DNA from: Vesta saturnalis
Taxonomy: Eukaryota > Arthropoda > Insecta > Coleoptera > Lampyridae
Reading direction: 5' to 3'
Length of the DNA stretch: 64,000 nt
NCBI GenBank assembly: GCA_036346205.1
Contig: JARFJB010000967.1
Coordinates: forward strand, 1,995,001 to 2,059,000
Shown: piece by piece, positions 1 through 10,240 of the stretch
Numbering within the stretch: the stretch's first letter is position 1
Layout: the number at the start of each line of letters is the position of its first letter
Notes under the pieces: generated by a model
Database searches by the model: none
Told to the model about the DNA's origin: nothing
Seen by the model: the letters and a program-made list of their open reading frames with translations, nothing else
Position numbers and translations under genes: made by a program

Positions 1-551
1 CTGGTGATTGTGCTTGTGCTTGTGCTTGTGATTGTGATTGTTCTTGTTCTTGTGCTTGTGCTTGTGTTTTGTGCCTGTGCTTGTGCTTGTTCTGGTGATT
101 GTGCTTGTGCTTGTGTTTGTGATTGTGCTTGTGCTTGTGCTTGTGCTGGTGATTATGCTTGTGCTTGTGCTTGTGCTTGTGATTGTGATTGTTCTTGTTC
201 TTGTGCTTGTGCTTGTGTTTTGTGCCTGTGCTTGTGCTTGTTCTGGTGATTGTGCTTGTGCTTGTGTTTGTTCTTGTGCTTGTGCTTGTGCTTGTGCTGG
301 TGATTGTGCTTGTGCTTGTGCTTGTGATTGTGATTGTTCTTGTTCTTGTGCTTGTGCTTGTGTTTTGTGCCTGTGCTTGTGCTTGTTCTGGTGCTTGTGC
401 TTGTGCTTGTGTTTTGTGCTTGTGCTTGTGCTTGTTTTTATGCTTGAGCTTGTGCTTGTGCATATGCTTGTGCTTGTGCTTGTAATTGTGCTTGTGCTCG
501 TGCTCGTGCTCATGCTCGTGCTTGTGCTCGTGCTGGTGCTTGTGCTCGTGT

Positions 552-613
<62 letters not shown>

Positions 614-690
614 ATGTTCGTGCTCGTGCTTGTGTTCGTGCTTACGTTAGTAATTTTGCTTGCCATGTGCTTGTGCTTGTGGTTGTGATT
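1..690. repeat. TTGTGC-type hexamer satellite with a higher-order period
   Basis: The first 690 bases are almost entirely variants of a TTGTGC/TCGTGC hexamer (cttgtg, attgtg, ttcttg, and from about 500 ctcgtg). A longer pattern lies on top: the block beginning gtgattgtgattgttcttg occurs near 28, 178 and 326, so the array has a repeat of about 150 bp made of hexamers. Because the unit is a multiple of three, long reading frames stay open and encode Leu-Val, Cys-Ala or similar dipeptide runs; I regard these as by-products of the repeat. The array starts before base 1, so its true length is unknown. Confidence 0.95.
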
Positions 691-1549
691 CCGGTTGAAC
701 TATTTGAGTGTTCGTATCAGTTGTGTCTTGCCCTAGAATGCTGTTCTATATTCATATGTGTGTGTAACTAGTATACAGTAACTCATAAAAATTGTTTATT
801 TGTTCGGCTTTAACTGTCAGTTTGCATTGACATGATATAATTGACTCTCGTACCGCTAATTTCTAACTGCCTGTTGGAATTATGTATTTTCTATTTTTTG
901 TATTTATCTTTCGTTTAGGATAAAAACTTTGTGCACGAGCATTTATGTTACTTTATTATTACCTTTATACGCAGGAAGTTTCACAGGTTAATATAGTACT
1001 TACGCCTTTGAATTCAAAGGTCTACGTTTATTTTAATTTTACTTACAATTATTGCTTTGAGTAACCAATAACCCTTGCAAATAACATATTACGTTGATAT
1101 GCTACTACTTTCTGCGGAATTAAAATTTTCTATATCTGGTTTTCGAAATTAATATATGTAGTAGAAATCTACTGTTTACACTAATTTGTGTGTTATTGAG
1201 TAAACCAATAATTTGGGTAACTAAAGGTTTTATTTCTTTTATATACATTTATTCAATAAACGAATTGTTATTTTCTGGATACTTAATATGTTGTATTGAT
1301 TTATTTGTTTATGCGCTAATTAAAATTTTCTGTATCAACCTCCCTTTCTCTTTTCTTCCTTTTTAAATTTTTGGTTTCCATCTTAACAAAATTCATGTTC
1401 TATACTTACCAACACTTATACTAGTCCAGAGCAAATAATAAATCTTCTGACCACTCATCCAAAGTGCTCTAATTACTTCGCTAGCTGCTGAAAATTCACA
1501 AGAAAGGTAAGTCCCGTAATTCGTATTGTCTGTCAAATTTTAATTTTTT
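691..1549. other. Anonymous AT-rich DNA, no gene seen
   Basis: No coding signal, repeat or RNA gene was recognised here. The stretch separates the hexamer satellite from the first mariner-like element. Confidence 0.6.
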
Positions 1550-1559
1550 CAGGAAAAAT

Positions 1560-1960
1560 TCAAAAGATATTTCTCTAAATATCGAAAATAGTATTAGAAA
1601 AAGTTTTTATAAACACAATTTTTAGACCATATGGAAAATTTAGCTCTATACGATAATTTAGATTTTTTGCTCATTTTTTGTAAATCGCAACACTATAAAA
1701 TAAGATTAAACGCAACCTACAGAAAACTTCTTACCTTTGACAATTCCAGACACATTTGCTTTAGAGTAGTGTTATAGAAATGCGTTTTTCTACAAAATGA
1801 AAATAGGGCTATTAAGATTTGGTCACATATGATCAAATGTGTTTCTGACTCTGTATAACGTAACTTCATAAAATAACTATTTTTGAAAACATTATTTGTG
1901 TCTGAAAGTAATACACATAAATATTAAGAAAATAGTTTAATTAATACTGAATATTAGATT
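1560..1960 (+). repeat. Left TIR of mariner-like element
   Basis: This arm aligns in inverted orientation with about 2780-3150, including segments reading taatttagattttttg.ncattttttgtaaat and ataaaataactatttttgaaaa. Scattered substitutions and small gaps show that the arms have aged independently. Confidence 0.65.
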
Positions 1961-2009
1961 AAAAAAAATTACAGGAAAATATTCAAATTGTGTTAATATG
2001 TGGTGAAAA

Positions 2010-2660
2010 CACAAGTCATCGTGTAGTAGCCAACATATTCGACGATAGGCGTCGAGGTAAACATGTGCAACAATCTACTGGATCAACTGGATCGGTGGAA
2101 AGTTGATTTAAAAAAACCTCACAATTCTGTAAAACAGTCCAATCAAATGTGTGCCCATATGTTGTGGAACATAGTCGAACTAGTATTAGATATGTTTCTT
2201 GCAAAACTGACGTTCAAAGAGAGAGTGTAAGGAAGATTTTGGACCAAGAAAGTTTAAACCTTAGGAACCTTTTTTAAATACTCTTAAGGAACAAGATTTT
2301 GCCATATGTTTGGGATTCAGAAGGGGGGGACAGAAGAAGATGTACCCTTTCCCTTTCGCGTTTTATGGACCGACGAAGCCACTTTCACTCGTTGCTAACT
2401 CTCAAAATTGTAGATGGTGACCTCAAGAAAGTCCAAATTTTATAATAGAACGCAAGAACCAGTATTCCATTAAAACAAATGTGTGGTTTTAAACGATCAA
2501 GTTGTTCGGCCTTATTTTTCAGACGTAATTTAAATTCTGAAGAATACCTATGCTTCCTTAACACCGAGATCCTTGAAGTTTTGAACAAATATGCCTATTC
2601 AGATACGGCAAAATTTGTGGTACCAGTGTGATCGTTCTATAATACAAGACAGGTTAAAAG
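2010..2660 (+). pseudogene. Mariner-like transposase relic
   Basis: In shifting frames the plus strand gives weak helix-turn-helix-like text in the first half and, near 2363-2640, text resembling an IS630-family catalytic core: WTDEATFTR, then segments resembling the spacer between the first and second catalytic aspartates and ending in TEILEVL-like text. Stops and frameshifts are frequent. The full second and third catalytic residues cannot be identified. The call rests on this core plus the flanking TIRs. Confidence 0.6.
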
Positions 2661-2779
2661 ACGCAAATAAATTGGCCGTTTTTGAATTGTTTTTAATTTA
2701 ATATTCCATTACCAAAAACAGTGGAATTTTAAATGCGTTTAATTTTTATATTATGGTTTCTTTATTAGAAATTTTGACT

Positions 2780-3150
2780 CTTTTCAATTAAACTATTTTT
2801 AATATTAATGTGTATTACTTTTTCAAAAATAGTTATTTTATGTAGGTATCTTATACAGGGTCAGAAACAAATAAAACATTGCATCACCTGTGACCACATT
2901 TTAATAGCCCTATTTGGATTTTTTAGAAAAACAAATTTAATATGGCACTACTTCAAAGAAAATGTGCCTGGATTAAACCATTGTCTCAACTACGAAGTTT
3001 TCTGTAAGTTCCGTTGAGTATTATTTTGCAACAGTGTTGCAATTTACAAAAAATGGCCAAAAAATCTAAATTATCTTATACAGTTGCATTTAGAAAACTT
3101 TTTTCGGTATTTTGACAAATAATTTCACTTTTGAATGTTTTTTGGAAAAG
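2780..3150 (-). repeat. Right TIR of mariner-like element
   Basis: Inverted partner of 1560-1960. It carries cttatacagggtcagaaac near 2850 and the block ttaatagccctattt near 2901, both mirrored in the left arm. An open stretch of 69 codons at 2808-3017 lies entirely in this TIR and is not a gene. Confidence 0.65.
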
Positions 3151-3305
3151 GTTTAATGTTTAACAGATTATACAAATAACGTGACTAGCATCTTTCTGGT
3201 TATTTTTCATCTCGATCGAAGCAGAAATTGATGTCAAACCCAAATTTCGAGTAAAGTTATTAATAAAAAAAAATCCCATATGATACGGATTTTACTGCTC
3301 ACGCT

Positions 3306-3308
3306 GTA

Positions 3309-3387
<79 letters not shown>
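3306..3387. repeat. (TA)n microsatellite
   Basis: About 80 bp of near-perfect TA dinucleotides immediately to the left of the next transposon. It is one of five long TA tracts in the window, several of which abut element ends. Confidence 0.97.
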
Positions 3388-3391
<4 letters not shown>

Positions 3392-3392
3392 T

Positions 3393-6300
3393 TAGGGTGG
3401 GCCGAAAAAATAAAAGTCAAAATTTTTAAATCCAATAGGTCGCAAAATGTGCATATACGTACGGTTAGATCCCAGAAAAAAAAAGAACAAAAACAATAAA
3501 TATCTATTGCCCTCTACAGGGCGATGAATTTTTGGTTTTTAGAATATTCGATATTTTTTTATTATATCATATAACATACCTCAAAATACTAGCAATCCAA
3601 TATTTTGCAACAAAATGAGTATTTTTATATTTTTTATCACTAATAAGTTCTGAAGTATTTAAACGCCACATAATCTCGTTTCCCCCTCCATTAATAGGAG
3701 GGAATACCGCCAGTAGTGACGCATGTTGTATTCCGTTCGTTAGTAGGAACGCATCTTTGCATCGCTACGGCCGACGTATTGAGTGATGGTGATTGTGATT
3801 TGTTATTTTAAAGTAACGTGTGAAACTGAGTGCTAAAATGACAAAACCTACAAGAGCTACAATGAACTGCCCTATTTTTGGACCTCCTAGTGACCTAAGT
3901 TACATGGTGTTGCCAACTGTCAAAGACGTTTTAGTTCTGTACTCCTTTATAAGACATTCCATAAAAGACAAAAATCAGCCGTCAAAAAAGGAGCCAACAT
4001 TTTTTGAAATATCTCGTTTAGTTGCAGAAAAAATTGGAATTGTTTGGAAACTGTCTTCAGTTCCTACAGTATCACGTGAACGTATAATTCAACTGTTGGA
4101 AAAGTATCATGATGAATATTTAAAGCTTATAAGATTTCCTAAAAAAAGACGTAAGGATAATTATCAGTTAAAAGTTACGACTTTTAAAAACACTTGTGAG
4201 ACTAATTTATTTGATATTGCTGCATGCAAATGTCAAGTATTTTCTAATTGTAAATGTGAAAAATCCCGAAAAGTGCCTGTTATAGAACAAAATTTCCTTT
4301 TAGATCAAAGATCAGTTAGAAGAATGGCTATCAGAGGTATTGATGTTGCAGAAAGTGCACGAATAAAAAAACTGGAAGAAAGAAAGTCTAAGAACAAGGA
4401 ACGGAACAATAAGCATCTGATTAATATAGATCAAGCATCTAATAATAATTTACCACTAGCCAGCAGCTCATCCAACATTATTTCCGATGTAAACAGCAGG
4501 AACCTCAGGTTGTATTTCAAATAAGCAAATATGTCGTAGCATGCTACAGCTTCCAACACTAGCAAGAGTCTGTGACCAGTTTGGTATTTCAGACAGATCG
4601 GCTGCCGCAATCGCATCTGCAGTCTTACAAGATGTTGGAATTATAAAAGGAGAAGATTCATCAAAGATAATTGACAAAAATAAAGTAAGGAGAGCTCGCA
4701 AGAAGAACAAAAATTCCTTCCGGAACACATCTGTAGCTACTCTTGACCAATAGAAAGTATTTTCTTTGATGGACGGAAGGATAAGACATTGTACCAAGAG
4801 AAAATAGATAATCGTTTTCATCGCAGAACAATAAATGAAGAACATATATCTCTTGTTGAGGAACCGGGCTCGATATGTATAGGTCATGTTACCTTAACTT
4901 CTGGCACTGGAAAGTCGATCGCTCAATGTATTTACGATTTTTGTGTTACAAATGGTATAGTGTTGGATCAACTTAGTGTTATTGGTTGCGATGGCACTGT
5001 TGTCAATACTGGCACCAAAAATGGTGCAATTAGGTACTTTGAAACACTACTAAAACGATCTTTACAGTGGTGTGTTTGCCAACTACATGCAAATGAACTG
5101 CACTTAAGACACTTGTTCCAGTATCTTGACGGAGGTACTGCAGGTCCCAAAGAATATTCTGGACCAATTGGCAAATGTCTTGAAAATTGTGAGCAATTTC
5201 CAATTGCTAATTTTGAGCCTATACAAGGCAATTCCTTAGAAGTCGATCCAAAAGATCTCAGCAATGATCAACAATATTTGTATGAGGCATGTCAAGCAGT
5301 TACCTCTGACCATTGTCCCCCGAATTTGCCAAATCGCAATCAAGGAAAATTATCCCACGCCAGGTGGGTTACGAAGGCTAACCGGTTGTTGCGGCTGTAT
5401 CTTGCTACAGAGAATCCATCGACCAATTTTAAGGTTCTCGTTGAATTTGTTGTAAGAGTCTATGCGCCCATGTGGATTTCGATAAATGTTCATTCTTCTT
5501 GTAGAAACGGTGCTCTGCATGTATTTAAGACAATTTAACTTTCGCGCTACTTAAATGATGAACTGAAGTGTGTTATCGATCCAGTAATTCAGCGAAACGA
5601 TTATTTTCTACACCCCGAAAATATTCTTCTGAGTATGTTGAATGACGACCGTCATTTTATTAGAGAATTGGCTTTAAGACAAATTCTCAAGTCAAGAAAT
5701 CACCAATCTGTTGAGGATACATCAATAAGACAATTCGTAATACCCAAAGTGAATTTCTCAGCAACGGACTACACTGACTTAATTGATTGGGTTGATCTTA
5801 AAGTAACTCCACCCCCGATATTGCATAGTATAACTAATGATACCCTTCAAAGGTTTATAAATAATCCTACTGCACCAGTAGTAGACTTTGCACGCTTTCC
5901 ATGTCACACACAGGCTGTTGAAAGGTGTGTGAAATTAGTGACAGAAGCATCGAGATCTGTCAGTGGTCAAGAGTCCAGAGACGGATTTATTCGTGCACGA
6001 ATAAAGTCCAGAAGTTGCCTTCCATCTTTTGAAATCAAAAGTGAATATAATATTGTTTAATTTTTCGAATACATTTATTTTCTATTGTTATTATACACTA
6101 CTGTACTTTAATTTTTGCAATTAAACTAATAAGCATGAAAAAACCATTTTTATACACAAACAATATGTTATTTTAAAAAATCTTAATATTAAAGGGCTTG
6201 TAGAGGGCAAAAGGTTTAAACTCTTTTCGTCGTTCTTTTTTAAAAACTCTTAAATGTTGCAAAATACATACTTTGGTACCTATTGCATAGCTGGATTCAA

Positions 6301-6510
6301 ATAAGTTACATTTGCTAAGTATGAGAATGTAAGTGGGTATTTTTTAAAAAAATTCTAAAATGTAAGGGCTTGTAGAGGGCAAAAGATTTTGACTTTTTTC
6401 GCTGTTCTTTTTTTAAAAGTCTTATAGAGTGCAAAAGGCATCTTTTGCTACCTATTGTATAGCTTAATTAAAAAAAATAAAATTTGCCAACTATAAAAAC
6501 GGCCCACCTA
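3393..6510 (+). mobile_element. DNA transposon of unidentified superfamily, about 3.1 kb
   Basis: Short TIRs frame a broken transposase-like gene. The left end reads tagggtgggccg from 3393; the right end, read on the other strand from 6510, reads taggtgggccg. Subterminal blocks are also inverted: attgccctctaca near 3508 faces tgtagagggcaaaag near 6200, and that block is repeated again near 6369. A TA or TTA-type target duplication is possible but not certain. I could not assign the superfamily. The combination of ends, subterminal repeats and an RNase H-like protein supports an autonomous, now dead, DNA transposon. Confidence 0.7.
3838..6060 (+). pseudogene. Transposase-like protein, RNase H-fold type, broken in four pieces
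   Basis: Starting at the ATG at 3838 (an upstream in-frame GTG is less likely), about 230 codons stay open to 4524; the reading then moves through frames at 4541-4753, 4789-5538 and 5635-6060. The first piece has a basic region and a cysteine cluster (CKCQVFSNCKCEK). The third has an RNase H-like order of motifs: IFFDG-like text just upstream, VIGCDGT for a second acidic residue, then CQLHANELHLRH resembling the Cys-His stretch of several transposase families. The last piece contains CHTQAVERCVK and a basic FIRARIKSR tail. From memory, similar proteins are multicopy in arthropods. I do not know the accepted superfamily name. Confidence 0.6.
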
Positions 6511-7455
6511 ATATACATATAAACAAGTAGTACGTATTTAGCGGAGTTTAGGTAAATCGTCAAACAGTAGTTTTAAAAGGTACCTAAATGGCGAATTTAT
6601 TTTAAACAAAAATGTGCCAATTGAAATGATTTTCGAACAATTGCTATCATAATTTTAGGTTACACTTGCATGTGTAATTTGCCATATAAACATGATGTTT
6701 ACTTAGTTGGAATAATATTTTGCTTGAATCGTTAGACAAATTTAAAAATAATACACTGTAATACTCAAATTACTGTCATATAATCCGGTGAGTGACCAAA
6801 ATAATTATTTGCTTAAATTTTTGTAAAACCAGAAAAATTCCATAGCCGATTTAAATGCATGTTTTTCACAGGTTCCCTAAATATACAGATTACTGTAACT
6901 GCAATTTATACTAAGCTGATCCTAACAGGGTTCTACACCAATACTGTTGGACCTTTGTAGTTGGCCCAAAAGCTAAATTTAATTGTTATACAAATATTAT
7001 ATATAGAAGCACATCAAAAATAGATTTTAGCAGTTATTGTATTAAAGATACACGACACCAATGATTTAATTGGGCATACATTTAAATTAGAAATAACGGT
7101 TTTGAATTGATTGAGAGGTGGAAGAAGCGTGTCGGCATATTGCTTTGGTCCCTGGATCACGTATAAATGTGAATAATCGCTTTGCATTCGTAAAAAGACA
7201 GCATTAAATTTGGAAAATGTGTATTTATAAAAACTTGGTAGTGCGATTTCAATACGAAATGGTTTTTATAATAGTACGTTTTCATTCCAACATCACAAGT
7301 ACGAAGTTGTAAATTTCAATGTAATGAAATCAAAATAGTGCAACTAAATATCGTAATCCGTGTAAGGTAACTAAAGGATTTTAACCAAAGCAGCTTGCTC
7401 CAAGTATTCTCATTAAAATTTCCATCATATTCGAATTAAAATAACAGGTTATCAT
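6511..7455. other. Anonymous AT-rich DNA, no gene seen
   Basis: No reading frame, motif or inverted repeat worth reporting was recognised between the two transposons. Confidence 0.55.
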
Positions 7456-8664
7456 GAAGTAAGGGACATATTTCAACTTATTATATATTTTTAACAAATA
7501 AAAATAATACCTAAAATTTAATCTAGCTGCTTAAATAATGGGATTTCTGATGTCAACCACTGGTTACCGCAATTGTTTGATATATATCGTTGATGTGTTG
7601 TTGTAAAATTACCAACCGTTCCTACAAATTATATACAACACTATGCAAAATGTCTGGTTGAATTTGGACGAATTTGCTCCCTAATACTGTCTTTTAATTC
7701 TTCCAGCGTTACTGAACACCAACTCTTTAAAATAACCGCACAGCCTCTAATCCGCTGTTAATATCAGGCGACCTTGGTGGCCATAAATTTGCAAAATATC
7801 TGCTTATAACACGATCTTGAAAAACCCCAGTTAACAATTTTTAACTGGTCGGTATATCTACGGAGGTGCTCCATCCTGCATAAAAATTATGTTTACAATT
7901 ACTTCGTACTCGTTTTGCAACTGTGGAATTGCATAATCCCTTAACATTTGCAGGTATCGTTCACCAGTAACAGTTACAGATAAGGCTTCCCCATGCTGTA
8001 TTTCCTCGAAAAAGTATGGACCAATGATGTGAAACCGCACCAAACGGTGACTGAACGATTTCATGTGGATTTTCTGTTGACCATAATCGACAGTTTTGAG
8101 TATTCACTCCACCATTAAGAGATAAATGGACCACATCTGTCCATAAAATACGAGATAACCATTCAGATTCAATTTCCATCTGAGCCAGTGTTTGTAAAGA
8201 AAAATTGTACCTAAGAGGCATATCTGCTTCCTTTGATTCAAACAGCAGTTGCAGCTTATAGGGATACATTTTTAGGATTTTGCGTAAAATTTTACAAACC
8301 GTGGTGTATGACATTTGCAATCGTTTTGATATCGCATTCACACTGCTGATTCCTAACGGATTAGTACTGCCACGTTTTGATTTTCCTGAAGAACTTCTGG
8401 AACTTGGACATCACTCACCCTTGGTCTTCCAGGTCCTGGAAGGTCAGCTACAGACCCTGTTTTTTCAAATTTGCTAGTCAAATTACTGTACACCTTCATT
8501 TGGCACGACCCTGCTCTCAAACCCATATTTTTACGAAATCTTCTTAGTCCAGCAGTGTAATTTTTACCGCATTCATAATAATATTGCACTATTAGATTCC
8601 ATTTACTTTTTTTATTCATTTGATTTGTTAAAAATATGTAATAACTATATCCCTTACTTTACGA
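7456..8664 (-). mobile_element. Second Tc1/mariner-like element, about 1.2 kb
   Basis: A minus-strand transposase relic is framed by a short inverted pair: aagtaagggacatat from 7457 on the left and, on the other strand from about 8660, aagtaagggatata. The size, about 1.2 kb, is normal for a mariner-type element. Exact TA duplications were not resolved. Confidence 0.65.
7600..8619 (-). pseudogene. Mariner-like (IS630) transposase, broken
   Basis: Reading leftward from the ATG at 8619: an N-terminal helix-turn-helix region (88 open codons; KTGSVADLPGPGRPRVSD is typical of the family), then ISKRLQMSYTTVCKILRK as a second helix-turn-helix, RILWTDVVHLSLNGGVNTQN with the first catalytic Asp, FMQDGAPP with the second Asp near 7870, and WPPRSPDI-like text near 7775 preceding the third. 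The pieces lie in different frames and carry stops, so the gene is dead. Order and spacing match a full-length transposase of about 340 residues. Confidence 0.8.
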
Positions 8665-8803
8665 ATTTCAAATAAATAAATAAATTTCGTTACTATATGG
8701 AAATTGACCATATTTCCTTATTACAAATCGTAAATAAAAGTATCTGTTTTCTTTATATCAACCAATTCTATGTAGTGACCATTTCTTTATAAAGAGTTAT
8801 TAA

Positions 8804-9968
8804 TTATTTATTGGAATAAATATTAAACGTACAACTATTAACGTTAGAAAAACTTATGCTTGTACAATGTTTTATCTGTAAATCATTAAATGATAGTGAC
8901 GATTTTGATAAAACCTCCTGATGAACTCCTCCATTTGACGTAGAAAATGATGAATCGCTACATTGCAGGAGCCAACTATAATTCAGTACGTTCCAGGGCA
9001 ATATCTGATAGATTCTGGCATCCACTGTTTGACGATAATGGCAAGTCGCAATTTTACTGTTAATGCTTTCTTCTATATATTCTTTTGAAGTCATGTTTGA
9101 TCGCCATCCTCCATGATTTTTGAACCTTACCATATCCGCTCCACCCTCAGCAAGGAATGTAATTGACGTTCGACGTAGACAGTGCCCAGTGTAACCGCCT
9201 GAGTTGAGTTATTTTCAAATAATAAGCAATTTTCTTCGGCGTCTTGTAGAAACTGTGGATCCCGACAGGTTGTACTGTACATTTTATGTTCGAGTAGAAT
9301 ATGAACAATCTTAAGTGATTGATATGTTTTGGACGCAAGTTTACATATGTCCTGTACAACTCAATCTCATTAATTCCTCTCATTTTCGTCATAACGGTGA
9401 ATATACGCTTCTTTCTTGTCTTATTGTCATGAAGGGTGACAACTAAAACAGAGCCGGTATGCTCGATATCCTCCACATTTAACTTTCTTAGCTCCTCGCT
9501 ACGACATTCCCCATACAGACCGAAAATTAACGCCACTTTAATCATAAGAAAGGTATCTCCAGGCACTTCTGTCAAAAATTTTGATACATCATCCTGCGAT
9601 AGAATTTTTGATTTTTTTGTTTCATATCCCTTAAGTTGGCGTTTTAAATATAACTGCAACTTCCCATAATTCGATATATCAACTTTTTCTTTCACCTTCA
9701 ACATGGAATATGTCGGCCACGGCGTGGAAGATTTCAGTCTTTCAGCCTGTAATCAAATATAAAGATATAACTTAAATAAATAAATGTATTCAGGAAACCT
9801 AACCTTTACATGAAAAAAAGCAAGCATAACTTCTTCGATGATTTTTGAAGTCCTCTAAGAATTGAAAATATTCTCATATTTATCTCGTGATTTCAAGGGT
9901 AATAAACTAACAACTGTTTCAAGCGCTAATGCCGATATTTCAGGATAATTTTCATTATTGATTTCCAT
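8804..9968 (-). pseudogene. Crypton tyrosine recombinase, two exons, lightly damaged
   Basis: On the minus strand an ATG at 9968 opens exon 1, which runs to 9804; a GT-AG intron of 57 bp (9803-9747) follows; exon 2 runs to 8804. The protein has the tyrosine-recombinase layout: a core-binding region rich in Lys, then GECRSEELRKLNVEDIE with catalytic Arg I, LVVTLHDNKTRKKRIF (beta strands and Lys), GHCLRR with the H-x-x-R box, NHGGWRSN, and EYIEESI with the catalytic Tyr near 9059. Two lesions are visible: one in-frame TAG in exon 1 and one frameshift near 9190, just before the H-x-x-R box. A lone tyrosine recombinase without reverse transcriptase fits an insect Crypton rather than a DIRS element. 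Confidence 0.8.
9747..9803 (-). other. Intron of the Crypton recombinase gene
   Basis: On the minus strand the segment begins GTTAGG and ends TTACAG. Removing it joins two recombinase-like reading frames (ending FFHVK, resuming AERLKSS). Fifty-seven bases is a usual insect intron length. Confidence 0.65.
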
Positions 9969-10139
9969 TTTCACGCGATAACACTTGACAAAATATTTGT
10001 TTACCTATTTTTGTATAGTTGCTGCAGTAATGGAAACGGCAATTTGATTCTCGCGCTTGCCATGTATGTTTTAAAATAATTTCTTATAAAATGTAATCCA
10101 TTTCCATTTAGTGTACGGAAAAATTTTATGTATTATTCT

Positions 10140-10240
10140 TAAAGAAAAGTAGGTTCTTCTTTACTCATCCAGTTTCTAATCTCGGCTGCGCCTCGATTAG
10201 AAAGATCGCAATTCGTAAAGAAAGACAATACTTTTCTTTA
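10140..10240. repeat. 101-bp imperfect hairpin upstream of the Crypton gene
   Basis: The outer arms taaagaaaagta (10140-10151) and tacttttcttta (10229-10240) are exact reverse complements. Further in, ttctttac faces gtaaagaa, and tttctaatc faces gattagaaa around a GC-rich centre (tcggctgcgcctc). It lies about 170-270 bp before the recombinase start codon. It could be a recombination or regulatory site of the Crypton, or an unrelated foldback sequence. Confidence 0.75.

Larger units (their letters stand above)
1550..3160 (+). mobile_element. Decayed Tc1/mariner (IS630) element with long TIRs
   Basis: The two flanks of a transposase relic are inverted copies of each other. For example aatagggctattaa at 1803 faces the reverse complement ttaatagccctatt near 2901, and the similarity runs outward to about 1560 on the left and 3150 on the right and inward to about 1960 and 2780. 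The TIRs are therefore roughly 350-400 bp and quite diverged, which indicates an old insertion. Inner TIR ends carry tctgaccctgtata-like text, common at insect mariner-like ends. I could not fix the outer boundaries or a TA duplication exactly. Confidence 0.7.

Noticed and set aside
4..688. Three long open frames (81-216 codons) in the hexamer array
   Set aside because: They exist only because the repeat unit is a multiple of three; the predicted peptides are dipeptide runs in every frame.
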